NCBI RefSeq assembly: GCF_004327285.1
Contig: NZ_QJUI01000009.1
Span: 62,001 to 126,000 of the forward strand
Source: Phytopseudomonas daroniae
GTDB taxonomy: Bacteria; Pseudomonadota; Gammaproteobacteria; Pseudomonadales; Pseudomonadaceae
Direction of reading: 5' to 3'
DNA length: 64,000 nucleotides
Below, one piece after another: positions 45,439 to 54,267 of the stretch (position 1 is its first letter; each line of letters opens with the position of its first letter). The translations under genes were made by a program, and so were the position numbers. The notes beneath the pieces were generated by a model, which searched no databases, had not been told where the DNA came from, and saw only the letters and a program-made list of their open reading frames with translations.

Positions 45439-46068
45439 TTGCTCATCCGCGAAACCCCCGTAATGATCGATGGCCCGAGCGGCCAGCTTGAGGCCCTTTC
45501 CCTGGAGGCGGCCGAGGCGCGCGGCGTCGCGCTGATCTGCCACCCCAACCCGGTGCAGGGCGGCACCATGCTCAACAAAGTGGTGTCGACCCTGCAGCGC
45601 ACGGCCCGCGATGCCGGCTATCACACCCTGCGCTTCAACTACCGCGGCGTGGGCGCCAGTGCCGGCAGCCATGACATGGGCAGTGGCGAAGTGGATGACG
45701 CCGAAGCCGTTGCCCACTGGCTGCGCGAGCGTTATCCCGAGTTGCCACTGACCCTGCTGGGGTTTTCCTTCGGCGGTTTCGTGGCGGCCAGCCTCGGTGC
45801 ACGCCTGGAACGGCAGGGGATCGAGCCTGCGCAACTGTTCATGATCGCCCCGGCCGTCATGCGCCTGAGCGGTGACAATCCGCCTGCCGAGCGCTGCCCG
45901 ATGGTGGTGATCCAGCCGGATGCCGACGAGGTGGTCGAGCCCCAGCTCGTCTACGACTGGTCAGCCCACCTTGGGCGTGCCCACGAGCTGCTGAAAGTGG
46001 CAGAATGCGGGCACTTTTTCCACGGCAAACTGACCGACCTGAAAGACTTGCTGCTACCCCGACTGTGA
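45439..46068 (+). CDS. Alpha/beta hydrolase (CocE/NonD-like)
   Basis: Serine hydrolase fold of 209 residues. The TTG start is chosen because it gives the conserved N-terminus MLIRETPVMIDGPSGQLEAL and has CGGAG seven bases upstream; the first ATG (45463) would lose it. ICHPNPVQGGTMLNKVV is the oxyanion-region motif, GFSFGGFVAASLGARL the nucleophile elbow with Ser, and CGHFFHGK the catalytic His. Located ahead of trpS in the conserved Pseudomonas order. Substrate unknown. Confidence 0.88.
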   Translation: MLIRETPVMIDGPSGQLEALSLEAAEARGVALICHPNPVQGGTMLNKVVSTLQRTARDAGYHTLRFNYRGVGASAGSHDMGSGEVDDAEAVAHWLRERYPELPLTLLGFSFGGFVAASLGARLERQGIEPAQLFMIAPAVMRLSGDNPPAERCPMVVIQPDADEVVEPQLVYDWSAHLGRAHELLKVAECGHFFHGKLTDLKDLLLPRL

Positions 46069-46111
46069 GGGTGCATCCGTCAGCCGCCTTCCTCCTGTTT
46101 AAGCGATCGTC

Positions 46112-47461
46112 ATGACCACTCGTATTCTTACCGGCATCACCACCACCGGCACACCGCACCTCGGCAACTACGCTGGCGCAATTCGCCCGGCCATCGTCGC
46201 CAGCCGCAGCCCCGACGCGGATTCCTTCTACTTCCTTGCCGATTATCATGCGCTGATCAAGTGCGACGACCCGCTGCGCATCCAGCGTTCGCGCCTGGAA
46301 ATCGCGGCCACCTGGCTGGCGCTGGGTCTGGATACCGACAGGGCGACTTTCTATCGCCAGTCCGATATCCCGGAAATTCCCGAGCTGTGCTGGCTGCTGA
46401 CCTGCGTGGCCGGCAAGGGCCTGCTCAACCGTGCCCACGCCTACAAGGCCTCGGTCGACAAGAACGTCGAAGCCGGTGAAGACCCGGATGCCGGCGTGAC
46501 CATGGGGCTGTTCAGCTACCCGGTGCTGATGGCGGCGGACATCCTGATGTTCAACGCCCAGAAGGTGCCGGTCGGTCGCGACCAGATCCAGCACGTGGAA
46601 ATGGCCCGTGACATCGGCCAGCGTTTCAACCACCTGTTCGGCCAGGGCAAGGATCTGTTCAAGCTGCCCGAAGCGGTGATCGAGGAAGACGTCGCCACTC
46701 TGCCGGGGCTCGACGGGCGCAAGATGTCGAAGAGCTACGACAACACCATTCCGCTGTTCTCCAGCTCCAAGCAGTTGAAGGACGCCGTGGCGCGCATCGT
46801 CACCGACTCCAGGCTGCCCGGCGAGGCAAAGGATCCGGACAACTCGCACCTGTTCACCCTCTATCAGGCCTTTGCCGCACCGACCCAGCAGGCCGATTTC
46901 CGCGCCGCGCTACTTGGCGGGCTGGCCTGGGGCGAAGCCAAGCAGGCGCTTTATGAACTGCTGGAAGCCGAACTGGGCGAGGCGCGTGAGCGCTATCACG
47001 CATTGATCGCCCGCCCGGCCGATCTCGAAGACATCCTGCAGGCTGGCGCGGCCAAGGCCCGTCGTATCGCCACCCCGTTCCTCGGTGAGTTGCGCGAGGC
47101 GGTTGGCCTGCGCTCGTTCCGCAGCCAGGCTGCCAGCAGTGAAGGCGTGAAGAAGAAGGCCGTCAAGCGCGCCCGTTTCGTCAGTTTCCGCGACGATGAC
47201 GGCAGCTTCCGCTTCCGTCTGCTGGATGCCGACGGCGAACAACTGTTGCTGTCGCCATCCTTCGCCGACGGCAAGGCGGCGGGGCAGGTGAGTAAACGCC
47301 TGCAGGCCGGCGAGCCGCTGGATATCCGCATTCAGGGCGACGCCTTTGGCGTGTGGCTGGATGAACAATTGGTCGGTGAAAGCCCGGCGTTCGCCGATGC
47401 AACCGCCACCGAGGCCGCTGTCGCCCGCCTGCGCGAAGCGCTGGCGCCGGAAGAAGCCTGA
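46112..47461 (+). CDS. trpS: Tryptophanyl-tRNA synthetase with C-terminal extension
   Basis: Class I aminoacyl-tRNA synthetase of 449 residues. The HIGH-type motif is TGTPHLGNY (about 11-19) and the KMSKS loop is [10 protein letters not shown] at about residue 207. Typical bacterial TrpS ends near residue 335; here about 110 extra residues follow, beginning after a basic linker [12 protein letters not shown]. The extra part ([20 protein letters not shown], then a second similar beta block) looks like a small all-beta domain, perhaps DUF1508-like. Long TrpS is known in pseudomonads. Between hydrolase and zapE. Confidence 0.95.
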   Translation: MTTRILTGITTTGTPHLGNYAGAIRPAIVASRSPDADSFYFLADYHALIKCDDPLRIQRSRLEIAATWLALGLDTDRATFYRQSDIPEIPELCWLLTCVAGKGLLNRAHAYKASVDKNVEAGEDPDAGVTMGLFSYPVLMAADILMFNAQKVPVGRDQIQHVEMARDIGQRFNHLFGQGKDLFKLPEAVIEEDVATLPGLDGRKMSKSYDNTIPLFSSSKQLKDAVARIVTDSRLPGEAKDPDNSHLFTLYQAFAAPTQQADFRAALLGGLAWGEAKQALYELLEAELGEARERYHALIARPADLEDILQAGAAKARRIATPFLGELREAVGLRSFRSQAASSEGVKKKAVKRARFVSFRDDDGSFRFRLLDADGEQLLLSPSFADGKAAGQVSKRLQAGEPLDIRIQGDAFGVWLDEQLVGESPAFADATATEAAVARLREALAPEEA

Positions 47462-47499
47462 CACCTATATGCGGTGGGGCGGTCTGAGACCCTAGTTTT

Positions 47500-47603
47500 G
47501 TAGGGTGGATCGGGACACGTAGCCGACGCTTCACCTACGCGGCCCGATCCGTCTACCATTCGATGAGTGCAGTGGTGGATCGGTGAAGCGTGATCCACCC
47601 TAC
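47500..47603. repeat. GTAGGGTGGA...TCCACCCTAC palindromic repeat, copy C
   Basis: 104 bases between trpS and zapE bounded by GTAGGGTGGAT and ATCCACCCTAC, with GCGGCCCGATCCGTC inside. Same length and layout as copy B at 38614. Confidence 0.85.
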
Positions 47604-47731
47604 GGCCTCGCTCATGGCTCCGCTGCCCCCAGGGCTCATTGAACTCTTCCCGTTTCAGCGGCGTGGCTTGCGCTGAGGCGGGAACAGCCCCTAAAGTGTC
47701 GCCCCCGCTTTATTTGCCCGGTTTACGCACT

Positions 47732-48826
47732 ATGACCCCGCTCGAACGCTACCAGGCCGACCTCAAACGTCCGGACTTCTTTCACGATGCCGCCCAGGAA
47801 CAGGCCGTGCGCCACCTGCAGCGCCTGTACGACGATCTGGTCGCTGATGATCGAAGCAAGCCCGGCGTGCTCGGCAAGCTGTTCGGCAAGAAGACCATCA
47901 CGCCGGTCAAGGGCCTGTACTTCTGGGGCGGCGTCGGCCGCGGCAAGACCTATCTGGTCGATACCTTCTTCGACGCCCTGCCGTTCAAGGAAAAGGAGCG
48001 TACCCACTTCCATCGTTTCATGAAGCGCGTGCACGAAGAGATGCGCACCCTCAAGGACGTCAAGAACCCGTTGACCGTGATCGGCAAGCGCTTCTCCGAA
48101 CAGTTCCGGGTGATCTGTTTCGACGAATTCTTCGTCTCCGATATCACCGACGCGATGATCCTGGCGACCCTGCTGGAAGAATTGTTCAAGAACGGCGTGA
48201 CGCTGGTGGCGACGTCCAACATCGTGCCCGACGGTTTGTACAAGGATGGTCTGCAGCGTGCCCGCTTCCTGCCGGCGATCGAACTGCTCAAGGTGCACAC
48301 GGACATCGTCAACGTCGACAGCGGTATCGATTACCGCCTGCGTGCCCTGGAGCAGGCCGAGCTGTTTCACTTTCCTCTGGGCGAGGCTGCCGAGCAGAGT
48401 CTGGAGAAGAGCTTCAAGAGCCTGCTGCACGAGCAGGCCAGCGTTCAGGAAAACGAAGCGCTGACTATCGAGAACCGCGCCATTACCGCTCGCCGTGTCG
48501 GTGGCGACGTGGGCTGGTTCGATTTCCGCGAACTGTGCGACGGCCCGCGTAGCCAGAACGATTACATCGAGCTGGGCAAGATCTTCCACTCGGTGATCCT
48601 CGCCAACGTCGAGCAGATGAGCGTGTCCAAGGAAGATATGGCGCGCCGTTTCATCAATCTGGTGGACGAGTTCTACGACCGCAACGTCAAACTGATCATT
48701 TCCGCCGAGGTGGAGCTCAAGGATCTGTATACCGGTGGTCGCCTGAGCTTCGAATTCCAGCGCACCCTCAGCCGCCTGCTGGAAATGCAGTCCCACGAAT
48801 TCCTCTCGCGCCCGCACAAGCCCTAG
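47732..48826 (+). CDS. zapE: Cell division ATPase ZapE
   Basis: AFG1-like P-loop ATPase of 364 residues that associates with the Z-ring and destabilises FtsZ polymers. Walker A GGVGRGKTYLVD is at about residues 68-79 and Walker B is VICFDEFFVSDI; SNIVPDGLYKDGLQRARFLP is a strong family block. The ATG selected gives MTPLERYQADL, the usual start; an upstream ATG at 47639 adds unrelated residues. Downstream is a convergent AraC gene across a repeat. Confidence 0.95.
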   Translation: MTPLERYQADLKRPDFFHDAAQEQAVRHLQRLYDDLVADDRSKPGVLGKLFGKKTITPVKGLYFWGGVGRGKTYLVDTFFDALPFKEKERTHFHRFMKRVHEEMRTLKDVKNPLTVIGKRFSEQFRVICFDEFFVSDITDAMILATLLEELFKNGVTLVATSNIVPDGLYKDGLQRARFLPAIELLKVHTDIVNVDSGIDYRLRALEQAELFHFPLGEAAEQSLEKSFKSLLHEQASVQENEALTIENRAITARRVGGDVGWFDFRELCDGPRSQNDYIELGKIFHSVILANVEQMSVSKEDMARRFINLVDEFYDRNVKLIISAEVELKDLYTGGRLSFEFQRTLSRLLEMQSHEFLSRPHKP

Positions 48827-48834
48827 AGCAGCCT

Positions 48835-48910
48835 CAAGCTGCAAGCCGCAAGTGAGCGTCCGGCGTTAGTCGGGCTGTGCCTTTGCTTGCAGCTTGTGGC
48901 TTGCAGCTTG
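48835..48910. repeat. Inverted CAAGCTGCAAGC repeat
   Basis: CAAGCTGCAAGCCGCAAG (48835-48852) and CTTGTGGCTTGCAGCTTG (48893-48910) are complementary at 17 of 18 positions with a 40-base centre. It lies between the convergent zapE and AraC genes and encodes the C-terminal tail of the latter. Confidence 0.75.
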
Positions 48911-49888
48911 CCGCTGTCTGTATTGGTTCGGCGACAGGCCGGTGTGCTGGCGGAACAGCCGGGCGAAGAAGCTCGCATCGTCGTAACCGATCTCGTAGCT
49001 GACGGTCTTGATGCTTTTCGGAGAGGATGACAACAGCCCCTTGGCCGTTTCGATGCGCAGCCGCTGCAGGTAATACAGCGGTTTGTCGCCGGTGGCGGCA
49101 TGGAAGCGGCGCATGAAGTTGCGAATGCTCATGCCGTGCTCGCGGGCCACGTCTTCGAAACGAAAGCGCTCGGCGAAGTGATCCTCGAGCCATTGCTGGA
49201 TCTGCAGGATCTTCGGATCCTGATGCTGCTTCTGGCCGCCGAAGCCGATACGCCCCGGTGTGTAGTTGCGGCGCACTTCATAGAGGATGTCGCGGGCTAC
49301 GCTCTGGGCCACGCTGGTGCCGCAGAAGCGTTCGATCAGGTAAATGTACAGGTCACAGGCCGAGGTCGGGCCGGCCACGCAGTAGAGGTTGTCGGCGTCG
49401 GTGAGGTGCTTGTCCTGATTGAGGATGACCGCCGGGAAGCGCTTGGCGAACTCGCCGAAGAACCGCCAGCAGGTGGTCGCCTCCTTGCCATCGAGGAGCC
49501 CGCTGGCGGCCATCCAGAACACTCCGTTGGCTTCCCCGCACAGGCTGGCGCCTGCTGCGTGGCGCTCGCGCAGCCAGTCGAACACGTGCGGGTAGCGGTT
49601 GCACAACGCGTCGTAATCGTCCCAGAACGCCGGCAGGATGATCAGCTCCGACTCATTGTCGAGCGGGCCGTCCACGGGGAGCTGAACGTCGCTGAAACTG
49701 CGCACCGGCAAGCCGTCCGGGCTGACCAGGCGAACCTCGAAGGTCGGCACCAGACCCAGGCCCTGCTGCTTGCCGTGACGCAGGCCGGCCATATGAAAGA
49801 AATCTCTGGCTTGCATGAGGGTCGAAGCGAATACGCCGGGCGTGGCGAGGATGCTCACGCGAGTGAGCGAGGATGGCAGGCTGGGCAT
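48866..49888 (-). CDS. GlxA-type AraC regulator (DJ-1/PfpI domain plus AraC HTH)
   Basis: Regulator of 340 residues. The N-terminal class I amidotransferase-like domain (about 10-195) has the LCGEANGVFWMAASGLLDG block in which a catalytically competent Cys is replaced or non-functional, as usual in GlxA-type regulators. The C-terminal AraC domain (about 225-325) has two HTH motifs: RFEDVAREHGMSIRNFMRRF and KTVSYEIGYDDASFFARLFR, then GLSPNQYRQRQ. The last 13 residues (AASHKLQAKAQPD) are encoded by an interspersed repeat. Divergent from nfi; probable control of nitrogen-compound catabolism is only by family. Confidence 0.9.
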   Translation of the reverse strand: MPSLPSSLTRVSILATPGVFASTLMQARDFFHMAGLRHGKQQGLGLVPTFEVRLVSPDGLPVRSFSDVQLPVDGPLDNESELIILPAFWDDYDALCNRYPHVFDWLRERHAAGASLCGEANGVFWMAASGLLDGKEATTCWRFFGEFAKRFPAVILNQDKHLTDADNLYCVAGPTSACDLYIYLIERFCGTSVAQSVARDILYEVRRNYTPGRIGFGGQKQHQDPKILQIQQWLEDHFAERFRFEDVAREHGMSIRNFMRRFHAATGDKPLYYLQRLRIETAKGLLSSSPKSIKTVSYEIGYDDASFFARLFRQHTGLSPNQYRQRQAASHKLQAKAQPD

Positions 49889-50017
49889 GGCTGTTGTTCT
49901 TATTCGAGTGATTGGGTCAGCCTGATGGTAAAGCCGTCAGGCTATGGCTGAATCGTCTTCTTTTATCCTGGCTGCGTCCAGTCCGGTCTTGTAACCTTTG
50001 CCTTGGGAGCCGTCGCC

Positions 50018-50725
50018 ATGATCGCCTTTTCCGAACTCGCCGCCTCGCCGTTTGCCGACTGGGATGGCACTCCGGCCGCAGCGAGAATCCTGCAGAAGCA
50101 ACTGGCCGAGCAGGTACGTCTGGAGGATGACTATCCTCCACTGCGGCTGTTGGCGGGCGTCGATGTCGGCTTCGAGGAGGGCGGCGACATCACCCGCGCT
50201 GCGGCGATATTGCTCGATGCCGAGACCTTGCAGCCGATAGCCGAGTGCGTGGCACGAATTCCCACCAGCATGCCGTATGTGCCAGGTCTGTTGTCGTTTC
50301 GCGAGTTGCCGGCCTTGATCGACGCGCTGGCGGGGTTGCCACAGGAGCCGGATCTGATCGTGGTCGATGGCCACGGCATTGCGCACCCGCGGGGACTGGG
50401 TATCGCTGCGCATCTCGGTGTGGTCAGCGGTCGGCCGACCATCGGTGTGGCGAAGAAGATTCTTACCGGTCATCACGCCGAACTGGGGGAAGAGCGGGGC
50501 GACAAGGTCGAGTTGTTCGATCGTCAGGGGCGGCAGATTGGCTGGGTGCTGCGCAGCAAGCGCAAGGTGCGACCGCTGATCGTGTCGCCGGGCCACAGGG
50601 TGAGCATGGATCGTGCGGCAGAGCTGGTGTTGAGTTGGGGGAACGGCTATCGGCTACCGGAGCCGACGCGGCTGGCCGACCGACTGGCATCACGGCGTGA
50701 TACCAAGGGGGCGAAGCTTCTTTAG
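50018..50725 (+). CDS. nfi: Endonuclease V
   Basis: Deoxyinosine 3' endonuclease of 235 residues that nicks DNA one base 3' of deaminated adenines. Active-site Asp is in [10 protein letters not shown]; the substrate-binding motif [11 protein letters not shown] and the metal-binding [20 protein letters not shown] are conserved. ATG at 50018 has GGGAG nine bases upstream; an in-frame ATG 15 bases earlier would overlap this site. Monocistronic. Confidence 0.94.
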   Translation: MIAFSELAASPFADWDGTPAAARILQKQLAEQVRLEDDYPPLRLLAGVDVGFEEGGDITRAAAILLDAETLQPIAECVARIPTSMPYVPGLLSFRELPALIDALAGLPQEPDLIVVDGHGIAHPRGLGIAAHLGVVSGRPTIGVAKKILTGHHAELGEERGDKVELFDRQGRQIGWVLRSKRKVRPLIVSPGHRVSMDRAAELVLSWGNGYRLPEPTRLADRLASRRDTKGAKLL

Positions 50726-50855
50726 GCAGGTTTGTATGGCGTGCGGATTTGGTGGGCTGAGGCCCGCCCTACAGCGTGTGAGGTTGTAGATACCGTCTTG
50801 CCCGTTACCTCGCAAGCGCCAATTCGGCATCAAAAGGCATTCTCGATTTCATTGA

Positions 50856-50946
50856 GTAGGGTGGACGACGCTTGCCTGCGCGGCCCGATCCGTAACCGTG
50901 GTGGTGGATGAAAACAGCGTCAGCTACGCGCCCCGATCCACCCTAC
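50856..50946. repeat. GTAGGGTGGA...TCCACCCTAC palindromic repeat, copy D
   Basis: Ninety-one bases bounded by GTAGGGTGGA and TCCACCCTAC, with CGCGGCCCGATCCGT on one arm and GTCAGCTACGCGCCCCGATC on the other. It lies between the convergent nfi and aldo/keto reductase genes. Confidence 0.85.
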
Positions 50947-50989
50947 ATGACTGAAGGGGGAGCTTCAGACCACCGCTAACCCCGAAAAG

Positions 50990-52027
50990 TCAGGGCGCCG
51001 GATTTGGCTGCGCCTTGTGAATCGCTTCGATACCTTCCAGCACCGCGTCGCTGAGCTTCAGTTCGCTGCTCGCCAGGTTGGATTCCAACTGCTGCAGCGA
51101 GGTGGCGCCGATGATGTTACTGGTCACGAACGGACGGCTGGTGACGAACGCCAGGGCCATCTGTGCCGGATCCAACCCATGCTCGCGCGCCAATGCCACG
51201 TAGCGCGAGCAGGCCGCCTCGGCCTCCGGATTGCTGTAACGGGCGAAGCGGCTGAACAGGCTCAGGCGAGCGTTTTCCGGGCGGGCGCCGCCTTCGTACT
51301 TGCCGGAGAGCATGCCGAACGCCAGGGGCGAGTAGGCCAGCAGGCCGCACTGCTCGCGAATCGCCACTTCCGCCAGACCCACCTCGAAGCTGCGGTTGAG
51401 CAGGTTGTAGGGGTTCTGGATGGAAACCACGCGGGACATGCCGCGGCTTTCGGCCAGTTGCAGAAACTTCATGGCACCCCACGGGGTTTCGTTGGACAGG
51501 CCGATATGGCGGATCTTGCCGGCTTTGACCTGCTCATCCAGCGCGTCGAGGATTTCTTCCACGGGCGTGAAGTCGCTGTCCTGATGGTTGTAGCCGAGTT
51601 GGCCGAAGAAATTGGTCGGCCGCTCCGGCCAGTGCAGCTGGTAGAGGTCGATCCAGTCGGTCTGCAGGCGCTCGAGGCTGGCGTCCAGGGCGGCCACGAT
51701 GTGCTGGCGGTTGTGCTTGAGCTGGCTGTCGCGGATGTGGGTGATGCCATTGCCGGGGCCAGCGATCTTGCTGGCCAGGATCCAGTCGGCACGGTCGCCG
51801 CGTTGCTTGAAGTATTCACCGATGATCTGTTCGGTCTTGCTGTAGGTCTCTGCCCGTGGTGGTACCGGGTACATCTCCGCGGTGTCGATGAAATTGATGC
51901 CGTAGGCCTTGGCGCGATCGATCTGCGCGAACGCCTCGGGAGCGTCGTTCTGTTCGCCCCAGGTCATGGTGCCCAGGCACAAGGCGCTGACATTGAGATC
52001 GGTTCGGCCGAGCTGGCAGTATTCCAT
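50990..52027 (-). CDS. tas: Tas-like NADP(H)-dependent aldo/keto reductase
   Basis: Aldo/keto reductase of 345 residues from MEYCQLGRTDLNVS; AGAGGA precedes the ATG, and an in-frame ATG at 52081 adds an unrelated stretch. Catalytic residues are in FIDTAEMYPVPPRAET (Asp, Tyr), ILASKIAGPGNG (Lys) and YQLHWPERPTNFFGQLGY (His). The long active-site insertions and WPERPTNFFG are characteristic of Tas. Conserved next to rplM in pseudomonads. Physiological substrate unknown. Confidence 0.9.
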   Translation of the reverse strand: MEYCQLGRTDLNVSALCLGTMTWGEQNDAPEAFAQIDRAKAYGINFIDTAEMYPVPPRAETYSKTEQIIGEYFKQRGDRADWILASKIAGPGNGITHIRDSQLKHNRQHIVAALDASLERLQTDWIDLYQLHWPERPTNFFGQLGYNHQDSDFTPVEEILDALDEQVKAGKIRHIGLSNETPWGAMKFLQLAESRGMSRVVSIQNPYNLLNRSFEVGLAEVAIREQCGLLAYSPLAFGMLSGKYEGGARPENARLSLFSRFARYSNPEAEAACSRYVALAREHGLDPAQMALAFVTSRPFVTSNIIGATSLQQLESNLASSELKLSDAVLEGIEAIHKAQPNPAP

Positions 52028-52202
52028 TGGAGAGTCCTCTGACAAAAAGCGCATACAAGCAGGTTGAAATTTTTTTCGCAATCGGCATAATTCGGCACCT
52101 CTTTCTGCGGTGGAAGTGATGCGCCGCCTGCCGAAGAATCTTGCCGTACGCGGACGCGCTGACCCGAGCCCCCGATAGCGCCCGCATCCGGCTGCCTTTG
52201 AC

Positions 52203-52230
52203 TTGTCAAAGTACGCACTATTCAGTAAGA
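52203..52230 (+). promoter_or_regulatory. Candidate sigma-70 promoter of rplM-rpsI
   Basis: TTGTCA, 16-base spacer, TAAGAT, about 43 bases upstream of the rplM ATG. Fits sigma-70 consensus moderately; a partly overlapping TTGACT lies at 52198. Confidence 0.4.
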
Positions 52231-52273
52231 TCCGCCGTCTAATTTTGCAGGGCGGCCCCTGAGGCTATAAAGA

Positions 52274-52702
52274 ATGAAAACTTTTACCGCTAAACCAGAA
52301 ACAGTAAAGCGCGACTGGTTTGTGATCGACGCTGCTGGCCAGACCCTGGGTCGTCTGGCTACTGAAATCGCTAGCCGCCTGCGTGGCAAGCACAAGCCCG
52401 AGTACACCCCTCACGTTGACACCGGCGACTACATCGTCGTCATCAACGCCGAGCAGGTTCGTGTGACCGGTGCCAAGACCACCGACAAAATGTACTACTC
52501 GCACTCCGGTTTCCCGGGCGGCATCAAGTCGATCAGCTTCGACAAGCTGATCGCCAAGGCGCCTGAGCGCGTGATCGAGACCGCGGTTAAAGGCATGCTG
52601 CCGAAAAACCCGCTGGGTCGCGACATGTACCGTAAGCTGAAAGTCTATGCGGGCGCTGCTCACCCTCATACTGCTCAGCAGCCCCAAGAACTGAAGATTT
52701 AA
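52274..52702 (+). CDS. rplM: 50S ribosomal protein L13
   Basis: Ribosomal protein of 142 residues, full length. [20 protein letters not shown] at the start and the [20 protein letters not shown] and [20 protein letters not shown] blocks are typical. It is an early-assembling large-subunit protein and can repress its own operon in some bacteria. rpsI follows 14 bp later. Confidence 0.98.
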   Translation: MKTFTAKPETVKRDWFVIDAAGQTLGRLATEIASRLRGKHKPEYTPHVDTGDYIVVINAEQVRVTGAKTTDKMYYSHSGFPGGIKSISFDKLIAKAPERVIETAVKGMLPKNPLGRDMYRKLKVYAGAAHPHTAQQPQELKI

Positions 52703-52716
52703 CGGAATAGTTCATT

Positions 52717-53109
52717 ATGTCGGCGACTCAAAATTACGGCACTGGCCGTCGCAAGACTGCAACCGCACGCGTTTTCCTGCGTCCGGGCACTGGCAAGATC
52801 TCCATCAACAACCGCACCCTGGACACCTTCTTCGGTCGTGAAACTGCCCGCATGGTAGTTCGCCAGCCGCTGGAGCTGACCGAGACTGTCGAGAAATTCG
52901 ACATCTACGTTACCGTTATCGGTGGCGGTGTGAGCGGTCAAGCTGGTGCGATCCGCCACGGTATCACCCGCGCTCTGATGGACTACGACGAGACTCTGCG
53001 TCCGGCTCTGCGTAAAGCAGGCTACGTGACCCGCGATGCTCGTGAAGTCGAGCGTAAGAAAGTTGGTCTGCGTAAAGCGCGTAAGCGTCCTCAGTACTCC
53101 AAGCGTTAA
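52717..53109 (+). CDS. rpsI: 30S ribosomal protein S9
   Basis: Ribosomal protein of 130 residues with [18 protein letters not shown] at the N-terminus and the basic C-terminal [18 protein letters not shown] whose last residues reach the P-site tRNA. Cotranscribed with rplM; strong terminator follows. Confidence 0.98.
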   Translation: MSATQNYGTGRRKTATARVFLRPGTGKISINNRTLDTFFGRETARMVVRQPLELTETVEKFDIYVTVIGGGVSGQAGAIRHGITRALMDYDETLRPALRKAGYVTRDAREVERKKVGLRKARKRPQYSKR

Positions 53110-53130
53110 TTCGCTGCGGTACTCGAAAAC

Positions 53131-53162
53131 GCCCAGTTTCCTCACGGAGCTGGGCTTTTTTT
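53131..53162 (+). terminator. Intrinsic terminator of rplM-rpsI
   Basis: GCCCAG/CTGGGC stem (extendable by G-U pairing) with a T-run of seven. The first copy of a 74-bp element begins at the base after the T-run. Confidence 0.85.
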
Positions 53163-53236
53163 ATGGCCTGCCATCCCTGGCGGCCACCCTGCGGGCCGTC
53201 GCAAGCGACGTTAAAAATGGCTCCCGGCCATTTTTT
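53163..53236 (+). repeat. 74-bp post-terminator element, copy 1
   Basis: Starts ATGGCCTGCC and ends GGCCATTTTTT. Three consecutive hairpins: GCCA-TCCC-TGGC, CGTCGC-AA-GCGACG, and ATGGC-TCCCG-GCCAT followed by T6, so its right end is itself an intrinsic terminator. Inserted directly behind the T-tract of the rpsI terminator. Confidence 0.85.
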
Positions 53237-53673
53237 CATTTCTGCTTCAGGCCACGCCTATTCCTGTCTGCTCCGCTCGAGCACCGGCGTTTCAGCCTAC
53301 TCATCGCTTCGTTGATGCGCGTCATGAGTCGCCCCGCCAGCCTGTGCGAATCTCGCGCCGGATTGCAGCCAAGCTGATCTGGATGCACGAGCATCGGGGG
53401 CTTCTGTCCATCAATCGCCCTTGGGCGACGCGGCAGGTAATAACCTGCTCCGGCCGTCGGGCTGTGGGAATGGATTAAAGTCCTTGATGAACGTCGAATC
53501 GATTGCGGCCCTGTACCGCAGCGTTGCAGCTCACGCTCTGCAAGGGTTTCGGCCTTTCGGAAACATCCTTCTCGAAAGGTTTTTCATGACCATCTGGCCG
53601 CTTTTCCGCGCGACCAACACTTACTTATTAGAGGCCTGAACAACAGGCCGGAAAGCCGATGGGAGACGACTGA
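53237..53673. other. Gene-free leader of the pet operon
   Basis: About 440 bp with no gene I can support. It contains a hairpin CCTTTCG/CGAAAGG at 53553-53579 followed by five T residues, which looks like a terminator or attenuator, and GGCCTG-AACAA-CAGGCC at 53633-53649 in the petA untranslated leader. Confidence 0.5.
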
Positions 53674-54267
53674 ATGAGCAATGACGGCGTGAATGCGGGC
53701 CGGCGTCGCTTTCTGGTGGCAGCCACTTCAGTGGTTGGGGCTGCTGGAGCGGTGGGGGCTGCAGTTCCGTTTGTGGGGTCGTGGTATCCGAGCGCCAAGG
53801 CCAAGGCCGCAGGTGCTCCGGTCAAGGTGAATGTCGGCAAGATCGAACCCGGGCAGCAGATGGTCGCCGAGTGGCGCGGGCAGCCGGTGTTCATCATGCG
53901 GCGCACCGAGGCGATCCTGAGCGACCTCGCCAGGATCGAAGGGCAATTGGCCGACGCGAATTCCAAGAACTCCGTACAGCCGGCCTACGTCGATCCCAAG
54001 ACTCGCTCGATCAAACCCGAGATTCTGCTGCTGGTTGGGCTCTGCACCCACCTGGGGTGCGCGCCGTCGTTCCGCCCCGAGGTGGCACCTGCCGATCTCG
54101 GCGAGAGCTGGGTCGGCGGCTATTTCTGTCCGTGCCACGGTTCGCGTTACGACCTCGCCGGCCGGGTCTACAAGTCGCAGCCGGCACCGCTGAACCTACC
54201 GGTGCCGCCGCACACTTACGAGTCGGCTGACGTGATCATCATCGGCGTGGATCAGGAGCAAGCATGA
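53674..54267 (+). CDS. petA: Ubiquinol-cytochrome c reductase, Rieske iron-sulfur subunit
   Basis: Rieske protein of 197 residues of the cytochrome bc1 complex. Twin-arginine motif GRRRFLVAATS at residues 10-20 begins the single membrane anchor; the soluble domain binds a 2Fe-2S cluster through CTHLGC and CPCHGS (Cys and His of each) and passes electrons from ubiquinol to cytochrome c1. Its stop overlaps the petB start. Confidence 0.97.
   Translation: MSNDGVNAGRRRFLVAATSVVGAAGAVGAAVPFVGSWYPSAKAKAAGAPVKVNVGKIEPGQQMVAEWRGQPVFIMRRTEAILSDLARIEGQLADANSKNSVQPAYVDPKTRSIKPEILLLVGLCTHLGCAPSFRPEVAPADLGESWVGGYFCPCHGSRYDLAGRVYKSQPAPLNLPVPPHTYESADVIIIGVDQEQA

Noticed and set aside
53421..53639. 72-codon frame in the pet operon leader
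   Set aside because: No homology recognised, crosses a terminator-like hairpin and lacks a convincing ribosome site.
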